Shown here piece by piece: positions 32,643-39,327 of a DNA stretch of 64,000 nt (the first letter of the stretch is position 1; the number at the start of each line of letters is the position of its first letter). The notes beneath the pieces were generated by a model that made no database searches, was not told the DNA's origin, and worked only from the letters and a program-made list of their open reading frames with translations. Origin of the DNA: Chloroflexota bacterium. GTDB lineage: Bacteria > Chloroflexota > Anaerolineae > Anaerolineales > UBA4823. Location of the stretch: the NCBI GenBank assembly GCA_029782365.1, contig JAKOUW010000096.1, forward strand, positions 424,467 through 488,466, in the 5' to 3' direction. Made by a program: the position numbers and the translations under genes.

Positions 32643-33698
32643 ATGAATTTCTATATACGCCCTTTTGATAAGGCAATAGATACCTGGTTTTCCCATATGA
32701 TGCGCGACCTGTGGGGCTCGACTCGCATGGTCAGCTGCGGCCGGCTCTTTGAAGCCAACCAGGAATCTGGTTTCGTTGCAGTCATCTCTGAGCATAAAGC
32801 TGGTGGGCAGATCGCCGGCGTCGCCCTGTACCGGCTCGAAGACCAGCAGTGCGAACTGAGCTTGCTCAATTCTCTGGTTAAGGGCCGCGGCGTCGGTACA
32901 GCTCTGGTGGAAGCTGTCCGTCAATGTGCCTGTCAGGCAGGCTGCACCCGCCTGTGGTTGGTCACTACCAATGACAATCTGCCCGCCATCCGTTTTTACC
33001 AGAAATGCGGCTTCACTTTGGCCGCTGTTCATAAAAACGCCCTGGCGCTTTCGCGCAAATTAAAACCGGAGATCCCAGAGACGGGCCTGGACGGTCTCCC
33101 TCTGCGTGATGAAATTGAGTTCGAGATGTTTCTTAGCTCCAACCGGCCGAAATTGGCTCCAAATCCCGAATTTCCTCGCCGCCTGGGCCGTCACACACTG
33201 TATTCATCAAATTTCGTGCGCCTGCACCTGGACACTATCCAACTCACCACCGGGAAAATTATCGATGATTTTCACGTGGTCGAGTCTCCAAAAGATGCTG
33301 TCGCCGCGCTGGTGGAAAACCCGGCAGGTGAGCTGCTGTTTGAAGAAGTCTACCGCTACCCTACCGGCCGGCTGGAATGGGAAATCCCGGCTGGGGGCAT
33401 TGACCCGGGCGAGGCTGTGGTGGATGCCGCACGGCGAGAGGTTTTCGAAGAAACCGGTTATCAAACCCTCGACCACCGCCTGCTGTACCATTATTACCCC
33501 GCCAACGGTAACAACACCGTGCGCTTTTTTGTTGTTCATTGCCAGGTTGGCGAACGAACCGGGCACGATGACCCTGCGGAAATTCGCGCATCGCACTGGT
33601 TGACCCGGCCGCAGATCGAGCATATGCTTTCCACCAATCAGATACAGGATGGTTTAACCCTCACCGCTCTTTTGCTGCTCAGCCGTCACCAGGTATAA
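32643..33698 (+). CDS. GNAT acetyltransferase - NUDIX hydrolase fusion
   Basis: The N-terminal ~150 residues are a GNAT domain: LLNSLVKGRGVGTALVEA near 77-95 is the acetyl-CoA pyrophosphate loop, and LPAIRFYQKCGF near 117-128 is the usual C-terminal motif. After a linker, residues ~175-350 are a NUDIX domain with a perfect box GGIDPGEAVVDAARREVFEE near 250-270, like ADP-ribose pyrophosphatases. Both active sites look complete. The gene follows the phosphatase-superfamily gene by two bases and overlaps the convergent flavoprotein gene by 13 bases. The fusion suggests one protein that handles an ADP-ribose-like or CoA-linked metabolite; the pathway is unknown. Confidence 0.85.
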   Translation: MNFYIRPFDKAIDTWFSHMMRDLWGSTRMVSCGRLFEANQESGFVAVISEHKAGGQIAGVALYRLEDQQCELSLLNSLVKGRGVGTALVEAVRQCACQAGCTRLWLVTTNDNLPAIRFYQKCGFTLAAVHKNALALSRKLKPEIPETGLDGLPLRDEIEFEMFLSSNRPKLAPNPEFPRRLGRHTLYSSNFVRLHLDTIQLTTGKIIDDFHVVESPKDAVAALVENPAGELLFEEVYRYPTGRLEWEIPAGGIDPGEAVVDAARREVFEETGYQTLDHRLLYHYYPANGNNTVRFFVVHCQVGERTGHDDPAEIRASHWLTRPQIEHMLSTNQIQDGLTLTALLLLSRHQV

Positions 33699-34126
33699 AT
33701 CTGATCAGGTTTCAGCACGATCAGCCGGTTTTGAGGATCTACTATCCACGACTGGGGATCGACCGCCAAAATGCCTTCCACACCCAAATAGCGGGTATAA
33801 ATCCGCTGTGCCCACTGCGCCACCACGGCCTTGTCTTCCACCAACTCAGCCTGCCCTTCCAGGATCACGCCGGCCGCCGGTTGTCCTGGCGCATCAGTAT
33901 CCACCACCACTGAGATGCGTGGGTTCTTCAGAACCTCTTTCACTTTGCGCGTCGAGCGAAAGGCGCTGATCCACAGGCGCTCACCATCCCAGTCATACCA
34001 TACTGGCGTCACATGCGGCTGCAGCGTTTGCGGGTTGCAGGTGGCCAGCCGGGCGATCAACGCCGGTTGGCTGGTCAAAAAGGGGGTAACCCAGGCGATC
34101 TTCAATACATCAGCAGGTTTTGCCAT
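33686..34126 (-). CDS. PPOX-class split-barrel flavin/F420-binding protein
   Basis: About 146 residues. The arrangement IARLATCNPQTLQPHVTPVWYDWDGERLWISAFRSTRKVKEVLKNPRISVVVD is the strand/phosphate-binding core of PPOX-class proteins, many of which use F420 in organisms that make it. ATG 34126 is preferred over 34159: GAAAGAGAG stands eight bases before it, and the extra 11 residues do not fit the family. The F420 genes npdG and cofE in this window make F420 use possible, but FMN cannot be excluded. It is convergent with, and overlaps, the GNAT-NUDIX gene. Confidence 0.78.
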   Translation of the reverse strand: MAKPADVLKIAWVTPFLTSQPALIARLATCNPQTLQPHVTPVWYDWDGERLWISAFRSTRKVKEVLKNPRISVVVDTDAPGQPAAGVILEGQAELVEDKAVVAQWAQRIYTRYLGVEGILAVDPQSWIVDPQNRLIVLKPDQIYTW

Positions 34127-34167
34127 GCTTACACTCTCTTTCAAGTAAAATTTTACCATTGAATGAT

Positions 34168-34196
34168 TTGACAGGGACGCCCCGTTGTGCTATCAT
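34168..34196 (+). promoter_or_regulatory. Consensus sigma-70 promoter for a short transcript
   Basis: TTGACA (34168-34173), a 17-base spacer and TATCAT (34191-34196) make one of the best promoters in the window. The predicted start is near 34203, just before the SD of a 22-codon ORF. Confidence 0.75.
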
Positions 34197-34233
34197 GTGC
34201 CAGTCAGTACATTTTTATTGAAAGGAGGCACCT

Positions 34234-34302
34234 ATGCACAAGGTAAATAGACACATCATGGACGCTGGTTTCCAGCAGATTGCGCAGCTTTGCCTTGGGT
34301 AA
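34234..34302 (+). CDS. 22-residue ORF in its own transcription unit
   Basis: The ORF starts MHKVNRHIMDAG and ends QIAQLCLG. It is preceded by a near-perfect AAAGGAGG (34220-34227) at good spacing and by a consensus promoter, and it is followed 24 bases later by a strong terminator. The signals therefore form a complete small gene of about 150 nt. The peptide is mixed polar, with one Cys and no membrane segment. It may be a regulatory leader peptide for the RIO1-like kinase gene downstream, a small protein, or a small RNA that happens to be translated. No family is recognised. Confidence 0.5.
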   Translation: MHKVNRHIMDAGFQQIAQLCLG

Positions 34303-34325
34303 GCGTGCCTTTTGCTCTTGAATCG

Positions 34326-34360
34326 AACGGCCATGGAAAACAACCCCATGGCCGTTTTAT
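34326..34360 (+). terminator. Rho-independent terminator of the short transcript
   Basis: AACGGCCATGG (34326-34336) pairs with CCATGGCCGTT (34346-34356) and is followed by TTTTAT. The stem is 11 perfect pairs with a nine-base loop. A second hairpin GCAGGCA/TGCCTGC follows at 34402-34420, before a T-rich stretch and the kinase gene; between 34361 and 34470 nothing else is seen. Confidence 0.85.
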
Positions 34361-34469
34361 TTCCTTAGCTGCAGGTTATACCCATCAAAACTGTGCACCC
34401 CGCAGGCAGTCCTTGCCTGCCGCTCGTTGGGTTGTATTTTTGTTTTTTTAAGAAAGAGTTTTAACCTGT

Positions 34470-35465
34470 ATGCACACCATCGATTTCGATGCTTATCTGG
34501 ATGATGACAATTTTGATGCACCCGCCTCCAGCCGTATCATGCGGAAAAACCGCCGCCTGGGACAGCGAGAGAAACGCGTTCACCAGCAGTCTGAACTGAT
34601 CGAACACGCAGAAAAAGCCCCTCTCGAAGCTCGACCGGCCTTTAATCCCACGTTCCAACCCGCGCGCCATGAACGCGCCTGGCTTTTATCTTACATGGAA
34701 GGGTTTTATAACACCCAGGTCATCACAGATATTCTCAACAAAGTAAAGGGCGGCAAAGAAGCCAATGTTTACTGCTGCGCCGCCCACCAAACCACTGGTT
34801 ATAACCTGCTGGCCGCCAAGGTCTACCGACCGCGCATGTTCCGCAACCTGCGCAATGATGCCCGCTACCGCCAGGGGCGCGACATCCTGGACGAAGAAGG
34901 AAAAGCTGTCCACAGCCGGCGTGAAGCGCTGGCTATGAAGAAAAACACTCGCTTCGGCCAGGAACTGCGTCATATCTCCTGGTTGGAGGCCGAATTCACC
35001 ACGCTGGAGATGCTTTTTGCAGCCGGAGCCGACGTACCGCGCCCGTTGATGCACAACAACAACGTGATCCTGATGGAGTACATCGGTTCGCAGGGCGCCC
35101 CAGCGGTCACATTGAATCACTTACGGTTGTCGCGCCCTGAAGCCCGCCGCGTCTTCGATCGCCTGGTTGAGGATCTTTCCTTGATGCTCGCCTGCCATAG
35201 GGTGCATGCTGACCTGTCGGCTTTTAATATCCTTTACTATCAGGGCGAGTTTAAAATCATCGATTTCCCCCAGGCGGTGGACCCTCGCCGCAACCCGGAG
35301 GCTTTCGATATCTTCCAGCGGGATGTGACCCGCCTGTGCCAGTATTTTGCCCGCTGCGGTCTGCAGCGCGATGCCAGCGCCCTGGCGAGCAGCCTGTGGA
35401 AAGGTTACGAAAACACCAACGCATTGGACTCGGATGCACAACTGCAGTTGCCAGATGATGACTGA
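34470..35465 (+). CDS. RIO1 family protein kinase
   Basis: A 331-residue RIO-type atypical serine kinase. KGGKEANVYCC near 93-103 is the RIO glycine-loop variant, LLAAKVYRPRMFRNL near 111-125 holds the ATP-binding Lys and the RIO1 signature, VHADLSAFNILYY near 248-260 is the catalytic loop, and FKIIDFPQAVD near 264-274 is the metal-binding loop. The N-terminal ~60 residues are charged and probably disordered. Archaeal and eukaryotic RIO1 act in small-subunit ribosome maturation; the bacterial role is not established. No strong SD precedes the ATG, and the region upstream contains a terminated short transcript, so expression could depend on read-through. Confidence 0.9.
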   Translation: MHTIDFDAYLDDDNFDAPASSRIMRKNRRLGQREKRVHQQSELIEHAEKAPLEARPAFNPTFQPARHERAWLLSYMEGFYNTQVITDILNKVKGGKEANVYCCAAHQTTGYNLLAAKVYRPRMFRNLRNDARYRQGRDILDEEGKAVHSRREALAMKKNTRFGQELRHISWLEAEFTTLEMLFAAGADVPRPLMHNNNVILMEYIGSQGAPAVTLNHLRLSRPEARRVFDRLVEDLSLMLACHRVHADLSAFNILYYQGEFKIIDFPQAVDPRRNPEAFDIFQRDVTRLCQYFARCGLQRDASALASSLWKGYENTNALDSDAQLQLPDDD

Positions 35466-35481
35466 GCTGATCCACAACCCG

Positions 35482-35520
35482 TTCGGACAGCCGGAGATCC
35501 GGCTGTCCGAACCAGGGTTT
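35482..35520 (+). terminator. Hairpin after the RIO1 kinase gene
   Basis: A long near-perfect palindrome (35482-35495 with 35498-35511) lies 16 bases after the stop. The following GGGTTTTGC is a poor T-tract, so it may be a terminator or an mRNA 3'-end stabiliser. Confidence 0.5.
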
Positions 35521-35556
35521 TGCATCTCAGCCAGATAAGGCTGTCATTAGAGTTAA

Positions 35557-35585
35557 TTGAAATCAGACACAAATTGTGCTATTAT
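35557..35585 (+). promoter_or_regulatory. Promoter of the protease-inhibitor pair
   Basis: TTGAAA (35557-35562), a 17-base spacer and TATTAT (35580-35585), the latter preceded by TGC as an extended -10. An AAGGAG site precedes the ATG at 35640. Confidence 0.65.
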
Positions 35586-35639
35586 CAACTTAAGCCGGGT
35601 AAATAATTCACACCCTTCAGGCTGACAAGGAGATTTTTT

Positions 35640-36410
35640 ATGGCTGAGTTCAAACCGCACAAGTTTGGCTGGCGTCCGGACTTGCCGGATCAACGCGATT
35701 TCCTTTACCAGGCGCCTATGCCGGTGCTGGCTGCCCTGCCGCCAGGAGTTGACTTGCGACCCCAATGCCCCCCCATTCTCGACCAGGGGGAATTGGGCTC
35801 TTGCACGGCCAATGCAATCGCCAGCGCTCACCTTTTCGATCAAATGAAACAAAAAGCCAAGCGCTTGGTGACACCTTCGCGCTTGTTCATTTATTACAAC
35901 GAACGCCTGATTGAAGGCAGTGTAAATTATGATTCTGGCGCTACCATCCGTGACAGCATCAAATCGATTACCCGCTACGGCGTTTGCTCGGAAACGACCT
36001 GGCCGTATATCATCAGCAAGTTCACACGCAAACCGAGCAAATTGAGCTACACGCAAGGTCTGCGCCACCAGGCGTTGAATTACCAACGCCTTTCTCCGAC
36101 ACTGATGCAGTTGAAAGGCTGTCTGGCAGAAGGCTTCCCATTTGTCTTTGGCTTCACGGTGTACGAATCATTTGAAACTCAACAAGTCGCACAAACTGGC
36201 GTTGTTCCGATGCCCGCCCCCGGTGAAAAAACCCTCGGCGGCCATGCCGTCATGGCAGTTGGCTATGATGATGCCTCCTCTCGCTTCCTGGTGAAAAATT
36301 CCTGGGGCACCGGCTGGGGCATGGCGGGCTATTTCAGCATGCCGTATGCTTATCTCACCAACGCCCAACTGGCTTCGGATTTTTGGACACTGCGCCTGGT
36401 TGAAGTTTAA
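35640..36410 (+). CDS. Cytoplasmic C1 (papain-like) cysteine protease
   Basis: A 256-residue protein of the papain superfamily. The active-site Cys is in ILDQGELGSCTANA near 46-59 (Gln oxyanion residue plus Cys), the His is in GGHAVMAVGYDD near 200-211, and the Asn is in VKNSWGTGWG near 218-227, so the catalytic residues are complete. There is no signal peptide and no long inhibitory propeptide: the mature-like domain begins soon after the N-terminus, as in other bacterial C1A proteins that start FGWRPDLPDQRDF. It lies ten bases before a chagasin-like inhibitor gene. The protein is presumably intracellular or exported by a leaderless route. Confidence 0.9.
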   Translation: MAEFKPHKFGWRPDLPDQRDFLYQAPMPVLAALPPGVDLRPQCPPILDQGELGSCTANAIASAHLFDQMKQKAKRLVTPSRLFIYYNERLIEGSVNYDSGATIRDSIKSITRYGVCSETTWPYIISKFTRKPSKLSYTQGLRHQALNYQRLSPTLMQLKGCLAEGFPFVFGFTVYESFETQQVAQTGVVPMPAPGEKTLGGHAVMAVGYDDASSRFLVKNSWGTGWGMAGYFSMPYAYLTNAQLASDFWTLRLVEV

Positions 36411-36419
36411 CAGCCGGTC

Positions 36420-36743
36420 ATGCTGCAGTTAAAATTTTCAGACAACGGATCCGACATCGAGCTCCAGCAGGGCGACCTGCTGGAGCTAATCTTGGAAAGC
36501 AACCCGACCACTGGTTACCAATGGGAATTTGAGCCGGATCTTCCACCTATCCTTGTTCAACAGGATTGGGAATTTACTCCTTACGCCGAACGAATCGGTT
36601 CGAGCGGCTTACTTCATATGCGCATCCAGGCGCAGGAGCCAGGCTCCGCTTCCCTGAGGGTCGTTTACCGCCGTCCGTTCCTGCGCACCCACCCGCCGTT
36701 GCATGTGTTTGAGATCACCCTGGAGGTGCGGCCTGCGGAGTAA
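36420..36743 (+). CDS. Chagasin family (I42) cysteine protease inhibitor
   Basis: A 107-residue protein with the two diagnostic chagasin elements: SNPTTGYQWEF near 30-40, the loop that enters the active site of papain-like enzymes, and the segment GSSGLLHMRIQAQEPGSASL with YRRPF near 85-89, corresponding to the family RPW loop (Trp replaced by Phe). It has no signal peptide, like the protease ten bases upstream. The two genes look like a protease and its dedicated inhibitor made together in one compartment. Confidence 0.85.
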   Translation: MLQLKFSDNGSDIELQQGDLLELILESNPTTGYQWEFEPDLPPILVQQDWEFTPYAERIGSSGLLHMRIQAQEPGSASLRVVYRRPFLRTHPPLHVFEITLEVRPAE

Positions 36744-36780
36744 ACCAGTCTGGAGAAATCGGGGGTAAAGTCGGTTACGC

Positions 36781-36816
36781 CAATCTGCGGTTGCTGAGCA
36801 ATCTGCGGATGCTGAT
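36781..36816 (+). repeat. Two tandem 18-bp direct repeats
   Basis: CAATCTGCGG(T/A)TGCTGA(G/T) occurs twice in direct succession (36781-36798 and 36799-36816), 37 bases before the next start codon. It might be an activator or repressor site. Confidence 0.4.
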
Positions 36817-36852
36817 TCTTTATTGAAAATCCACCTCTTTTGTAAAGGAAAA

Positions 36853-37353
36853 ATGCAAGAGCCGAAAATCACCCGCCCAAAACTACCCCCAGGTTACGTC
36901 GATCACCCTACATCGGAAGTTGCCTGGACCGAAGTCGAAGAACGCTTGCGTTCTGCCATCAATTACTGGCTTTGCTCCGTCCGGCCTGATGGACGGCCCC
37001 ACGTGATCCCGCGTTGGGGTGTTTGGGTGCAGAATGCCTTTTACTATGACGGCAGCCCCGAGACGCGCCATGCGAAAAATATCCAGGGCAACCCGGCCGT
37101 GGCTCTGCACCTGGAATCAGGCGAGCAGGCCATCATTCTGGAAGGGCGGTCTGCGCCAGTCGGCAGGCCAGCATTCGAACTGGCACAGCAGGTGGCCGCC
37201 GCCTACCGCCTGAAATATGCGTCAGCGGGTTACGCCCCAGAAGCCAATCAGTGGGACAGCGGCGGCCTGTATGTTTTTCGCCCGCGCCAGGCTCTGGCCT
37301 GGACCGTGTTCTTCGAGAACCCAACGAAATTCATTTTTCCATCTTTGGATTGA
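36853..37353 (+). CDS. PPOX-class split-barrel flavin/F420-binding protein
   Basis: About 166 residues, with the core segment SVRPDGRPHVIPRWGVWVQNAFYYDG and later RHAKNIQGNPAVALHLESG of pyridoxamine 5'-phosphate oxidase-like proteins. The C-terminal WTVFFENPTKFIF is typical of the subgroup annotated as general-stress or F420-binding oxidoreductases. The ATG at 36853 is chosen over 36823 because AAAGGAAAA stands just upstream. The cofactor may be FMN or F420. It follows the chagasin gene by 109 bases and may have its own promoter. Confidence 0.78.
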   Translation: MQEPKITRPKLPPGYVDHPTSEVAWTEVEERLRSAINYWLCSVRPDGRPHVIPRWGVWVQNAFYYDGSPETRHAKNIQGNPAVALHLESGEQAIILEGRSAPVGRPAFELAQQVAAAYRLKYASAGYAPEANQWDSGGLYVFRPRQALAWTVFFENPTKFIFPSLD

Positions 37354-37375
37354 AGATTTTTCGTGCAAGATCGTC

Positions 37376-37381
37376 TATAAT
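37376..37381 (+). promoter_or_regulatory. TATAAT -10 before the Clp-fold protease gene
   Basis: A perfect TATAAT is followed by AAAGGAAAC and the ATG at 37404. The -35 is poor (TTGAAG at an over-long spacing). Confidence 0.5.
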
Positions 37382-37403
37382 ACCTGCAAAAGGAAACAAA
37401 TGC

Positions 37404-38450
37404 ATGGATGAAACCGCAGACCAGACTCAACACGAAGAACAGGCTCCTTCCCGGCCAGAAGTCAAAGTCAAACAACCGCCGATTTTGTTTAACAAAACCC
37501 AGGCGCTGATCGCCAAGATCACCACCTGCCTGGGCGGGCCGCTGCTCACGTATTTTAATAATCCGAAAGGTTCTGTTTGCCACAGCGATGTCGTCGCCTT
37601 ATACGAATTGCTTGAAAAAATTGGCAGGCAGGATACTTTGTATCTATTTGTGAAATCAGATGGGGGGAACGGCCAGGCGGCCTTGCGCATTGTCAGCTTG
37701 ATCCGCCAATACTGCCGCCAATTGGTGGTGCTGGTGCCTTTGGAGTGCGCCTCTGCCGCCACCATGATCGCCTTGGGGGCCAATCAAATCTACATGGGAC
37801 CGATGGCTTTTCTAACCGCCGTGGACACGTCTCTAACACACAGCCTTTCCCCACTCGATCGCGACAATGATCGCGTGGCCATCAGCCTGGACGAGCTGAC
37901 GCGAGTCAACCGTTTGTGGCAGGAGCACGGTGTGCCAGAAGACGGCAGCCCGTATAAAACCCTCTTTCAATATATTCATCCCTTGGTGATCGGCGCAGTC
38001 GACCGGGCGGCTTCGCTTTCGATTATGCTCTGTAAAGAACTTCTGGCGCACCACATGGATGATGCAAGCCAGCGGGAAATCATCGCCAATGTGCTCAACT
38101 CATCATATCCTTCTCACAACTACCCGATCTTGTTCGAAGAAGCTCAAAAAATCGGCCTGAAAGTGGATCACATGGCGCCCGAGATCAACACCTTGCTCCT
38201 TCAATTGAACGAATTTTACAGTGAGATGGGTCAAAAAGCCACGACCGATTTCGATGAAATACGCGCCCACAGCAATGAGGTGCTGAATATCTGGGAAGCC
38301 AAGGATATCCTGGTGTATTACCAGGAAGATAAAGATTGGTTCTACCGCATGGAGGAGCGCCGCTGGTTGACTCTCAACGATGACAGCTCCTGGCACCGCC
38401 TCGAGAGGGTCAACGGGCGCACCCGCCGCACCACCCTGCATATAGCCTGA
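37404..38450 (+). CDS. SDH family Clp-fold serine proteinase
   Basis: A 348-residue cytoplasmic protein. After a charged N-terminus, the Clp/crotonase fold begins with LYLFVKSDGGNGQAALRIVSLIRQY near 80-105, corresponding to the oxyanion-side glycines. The likely nucleophile is Ser in LECASAATMIALGANQIYMGP near 119-139. This pattern matches the serine dehydrogenase proteinase (SDH) family related to SppA and ClpP. The C-terminal ~60 residues (DWFYRMEERRWLTLNDD...) are outside the fold. The frame is open far upstream, but ATG 37404 with an AAAGGAAAC site and TATAAT before it is the natural start. Its substrates are unknown. Confidence 0.82.
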   Translation: MDETADQTQHEEQAPSRPEVKVKQPPILFNKTQALIAKITTCLGGPLLTYFNNPKGSVCHSDVVALYELLEKIGRQDTLYLFVKSDGGNGQAALRIVSLIRQYCRQLVVLVPLECASAATMIALGANQIYMGPMAFLTAVDTSLTHSLSPLDRDNDRVAISLDELTRVNRLWQEHGVPEDGSPYKTLFQYIHPLVIGAVDRAASLSIMLCKELLAHHMDDASQREIIANVLNSSYPSHNYPILFEEAQKIGLKVDHMAPEINTLLLQLNEFYSEMGQKATTDFDEIRAHSNEVLNIWEAKDILVYYQEDKDWFYRMEERRWLTLNDDSSWHRLERVNGRTRRTTLHIA

Positions 38451-38476
38451 GTGCCACGCTGCACCCGGATTTACGT

Positions 38477-38482
38477 TATAAT
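38477..38482 (+). promoter_or_regulatory. TATAAT -10 before the CBS-ACT gene
   Basis: TATAAT lies 53 bases before the ATG at 38536, which has an AAGGAGG site. No clear -35. Confidence 0.45.
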
Positions 38483-38535
38483 AATCGTGAAGAAAATCTC
38501 AATCTGACTATTTTAAATAAAACAAGGAGGCGTTT

Positions 38536-39177
38536 ATGCTTGTTGGCGAAAGAATGTCAAAACCCGTTATCCACATTTCCCCCGATTTACCGATCAATGA
38601 AGCCCTCAACTTGATGAAACGCGAGCGCATCCGCCGCACACCTGTCGTCCAAGATGGCAAACTGGTCGGCATTGTCTCCGATAAGGACCTGCTGAACGCT
38701 TCGCCATCTCCAGCCACTTCATTGAGCGTCTGGGAAATGAACTACTTGCTTTCCAAGATCACGGTCAAAGATGTCATGACCCGCAAAGTGCTCACCGTCT
38801 CCGAAGACACCCCAATCGAAGAGGCCGCCCGCATCATGGCTGACAACAAAATCGGCGGCATGCCGGTAGTTAAAGATGGTGAAGTGGTTGGTATCATCAC
38901 CGAAACCGATCTCTTCAAAATTCTGTTAGAAATGATGGGGGCTCGCGAAAAAGGCGTGCGGGTCACAGCCGAAATTCACGACCAGCCCGGCGTGTTGGCT
39001 GCCCTGACCAAGGTTGTTTTCGAAGCCGGCGGCAATTTCATCGCCCTCAATCAAGTTGGCGGTTCCAGTTCGGCAAACCGCCTGGCTACATTTAAAGTCA
39101 CCGGTGTGAGTGCTGACGCCCTGCGCACGGCGATCTCTCCCCTGGTCGACCGGATCATCGATATTCGCTCGGCTTGA
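38536..39177 (+). CDS. CBS-pair and ACT domain regulatory protein
   Basis: A 213-residue protein with two CBS motifs (about residues 1-60 and 75-135), the second including VKDVMTRKVLTVSEDTPIEEAARIM and PVVKDGEVVGIITETDL, followed by an ACT domain (about 145-213) that begins VTAEIHDQPGVLAALTKVVFEAGG. CBS pairs bind adenosine nucleotides, and ACT domains bind amino acids. The family resembles AcuB-like proteins. It is probably a stand-alone sensor of nucleotide and amino-acid levels; the target is not visible. Excellent AAGGAGG site, monocistronic with a strong terminator. Confidence 0.88.
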   Translation: MLVGERMSKPVIHISPDLPINEALNLMKRERIRRTPVVQDGKLVGIVSDKDLLNASPSPATSLSVWEMNYLLSKITVKDVMTRKVLTVSEDTPIEEAARIMADNKIGGMPVVKDGEVVGIITETDLFKILLEMMGAREKGVRVTAEIHDQPGVLAALTKVVFEAGGNFIALNQVGGSSSANRLATFKVTGVSADALRTAISPLVDRIIDIRSA

Positions 39178-39218
39178 AGCATGTAATTTGCAGTCTTTGA
39201 AATAACTTGTGCCCTGAG

Positions 39219-39258
39219 ATCGAAAGCTGTCCTTTCATCGGACAGCTTTCGATTTTAC
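39219..39258 (+). terminator. Rho-independent terminator after the CBS-ACT gene
   Basis: A 14-base-pair stem ATCGAAAGCTGTCC / GGACAGCTTTCGAT (39219-39232, 39240-39253) with a seven-base loop is followed by TTTTA. Confidence 0.85.
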
Positions 39259-39314
39259 CCTTGCTTGATCATCCAGGTTAACCAAACATCCCCTGCAATC
39301 AAATTGGGGTCTGC

Positions 39315-39320
39315 TATAAT
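39315..39320 (+). promoter_or_regulatory. TATAAT -10 element of a leaderless gene and long operon
   Basis: TATAAT ends seven bases before the ATG at 39328, with no SD and no -35. It would start transcription at the first codon of the RsmC-like gene and probably drives the genes that follow up to 50.5 kb. Confidence 0.55.
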
Positions 39321-39327
39321 AAACTAT

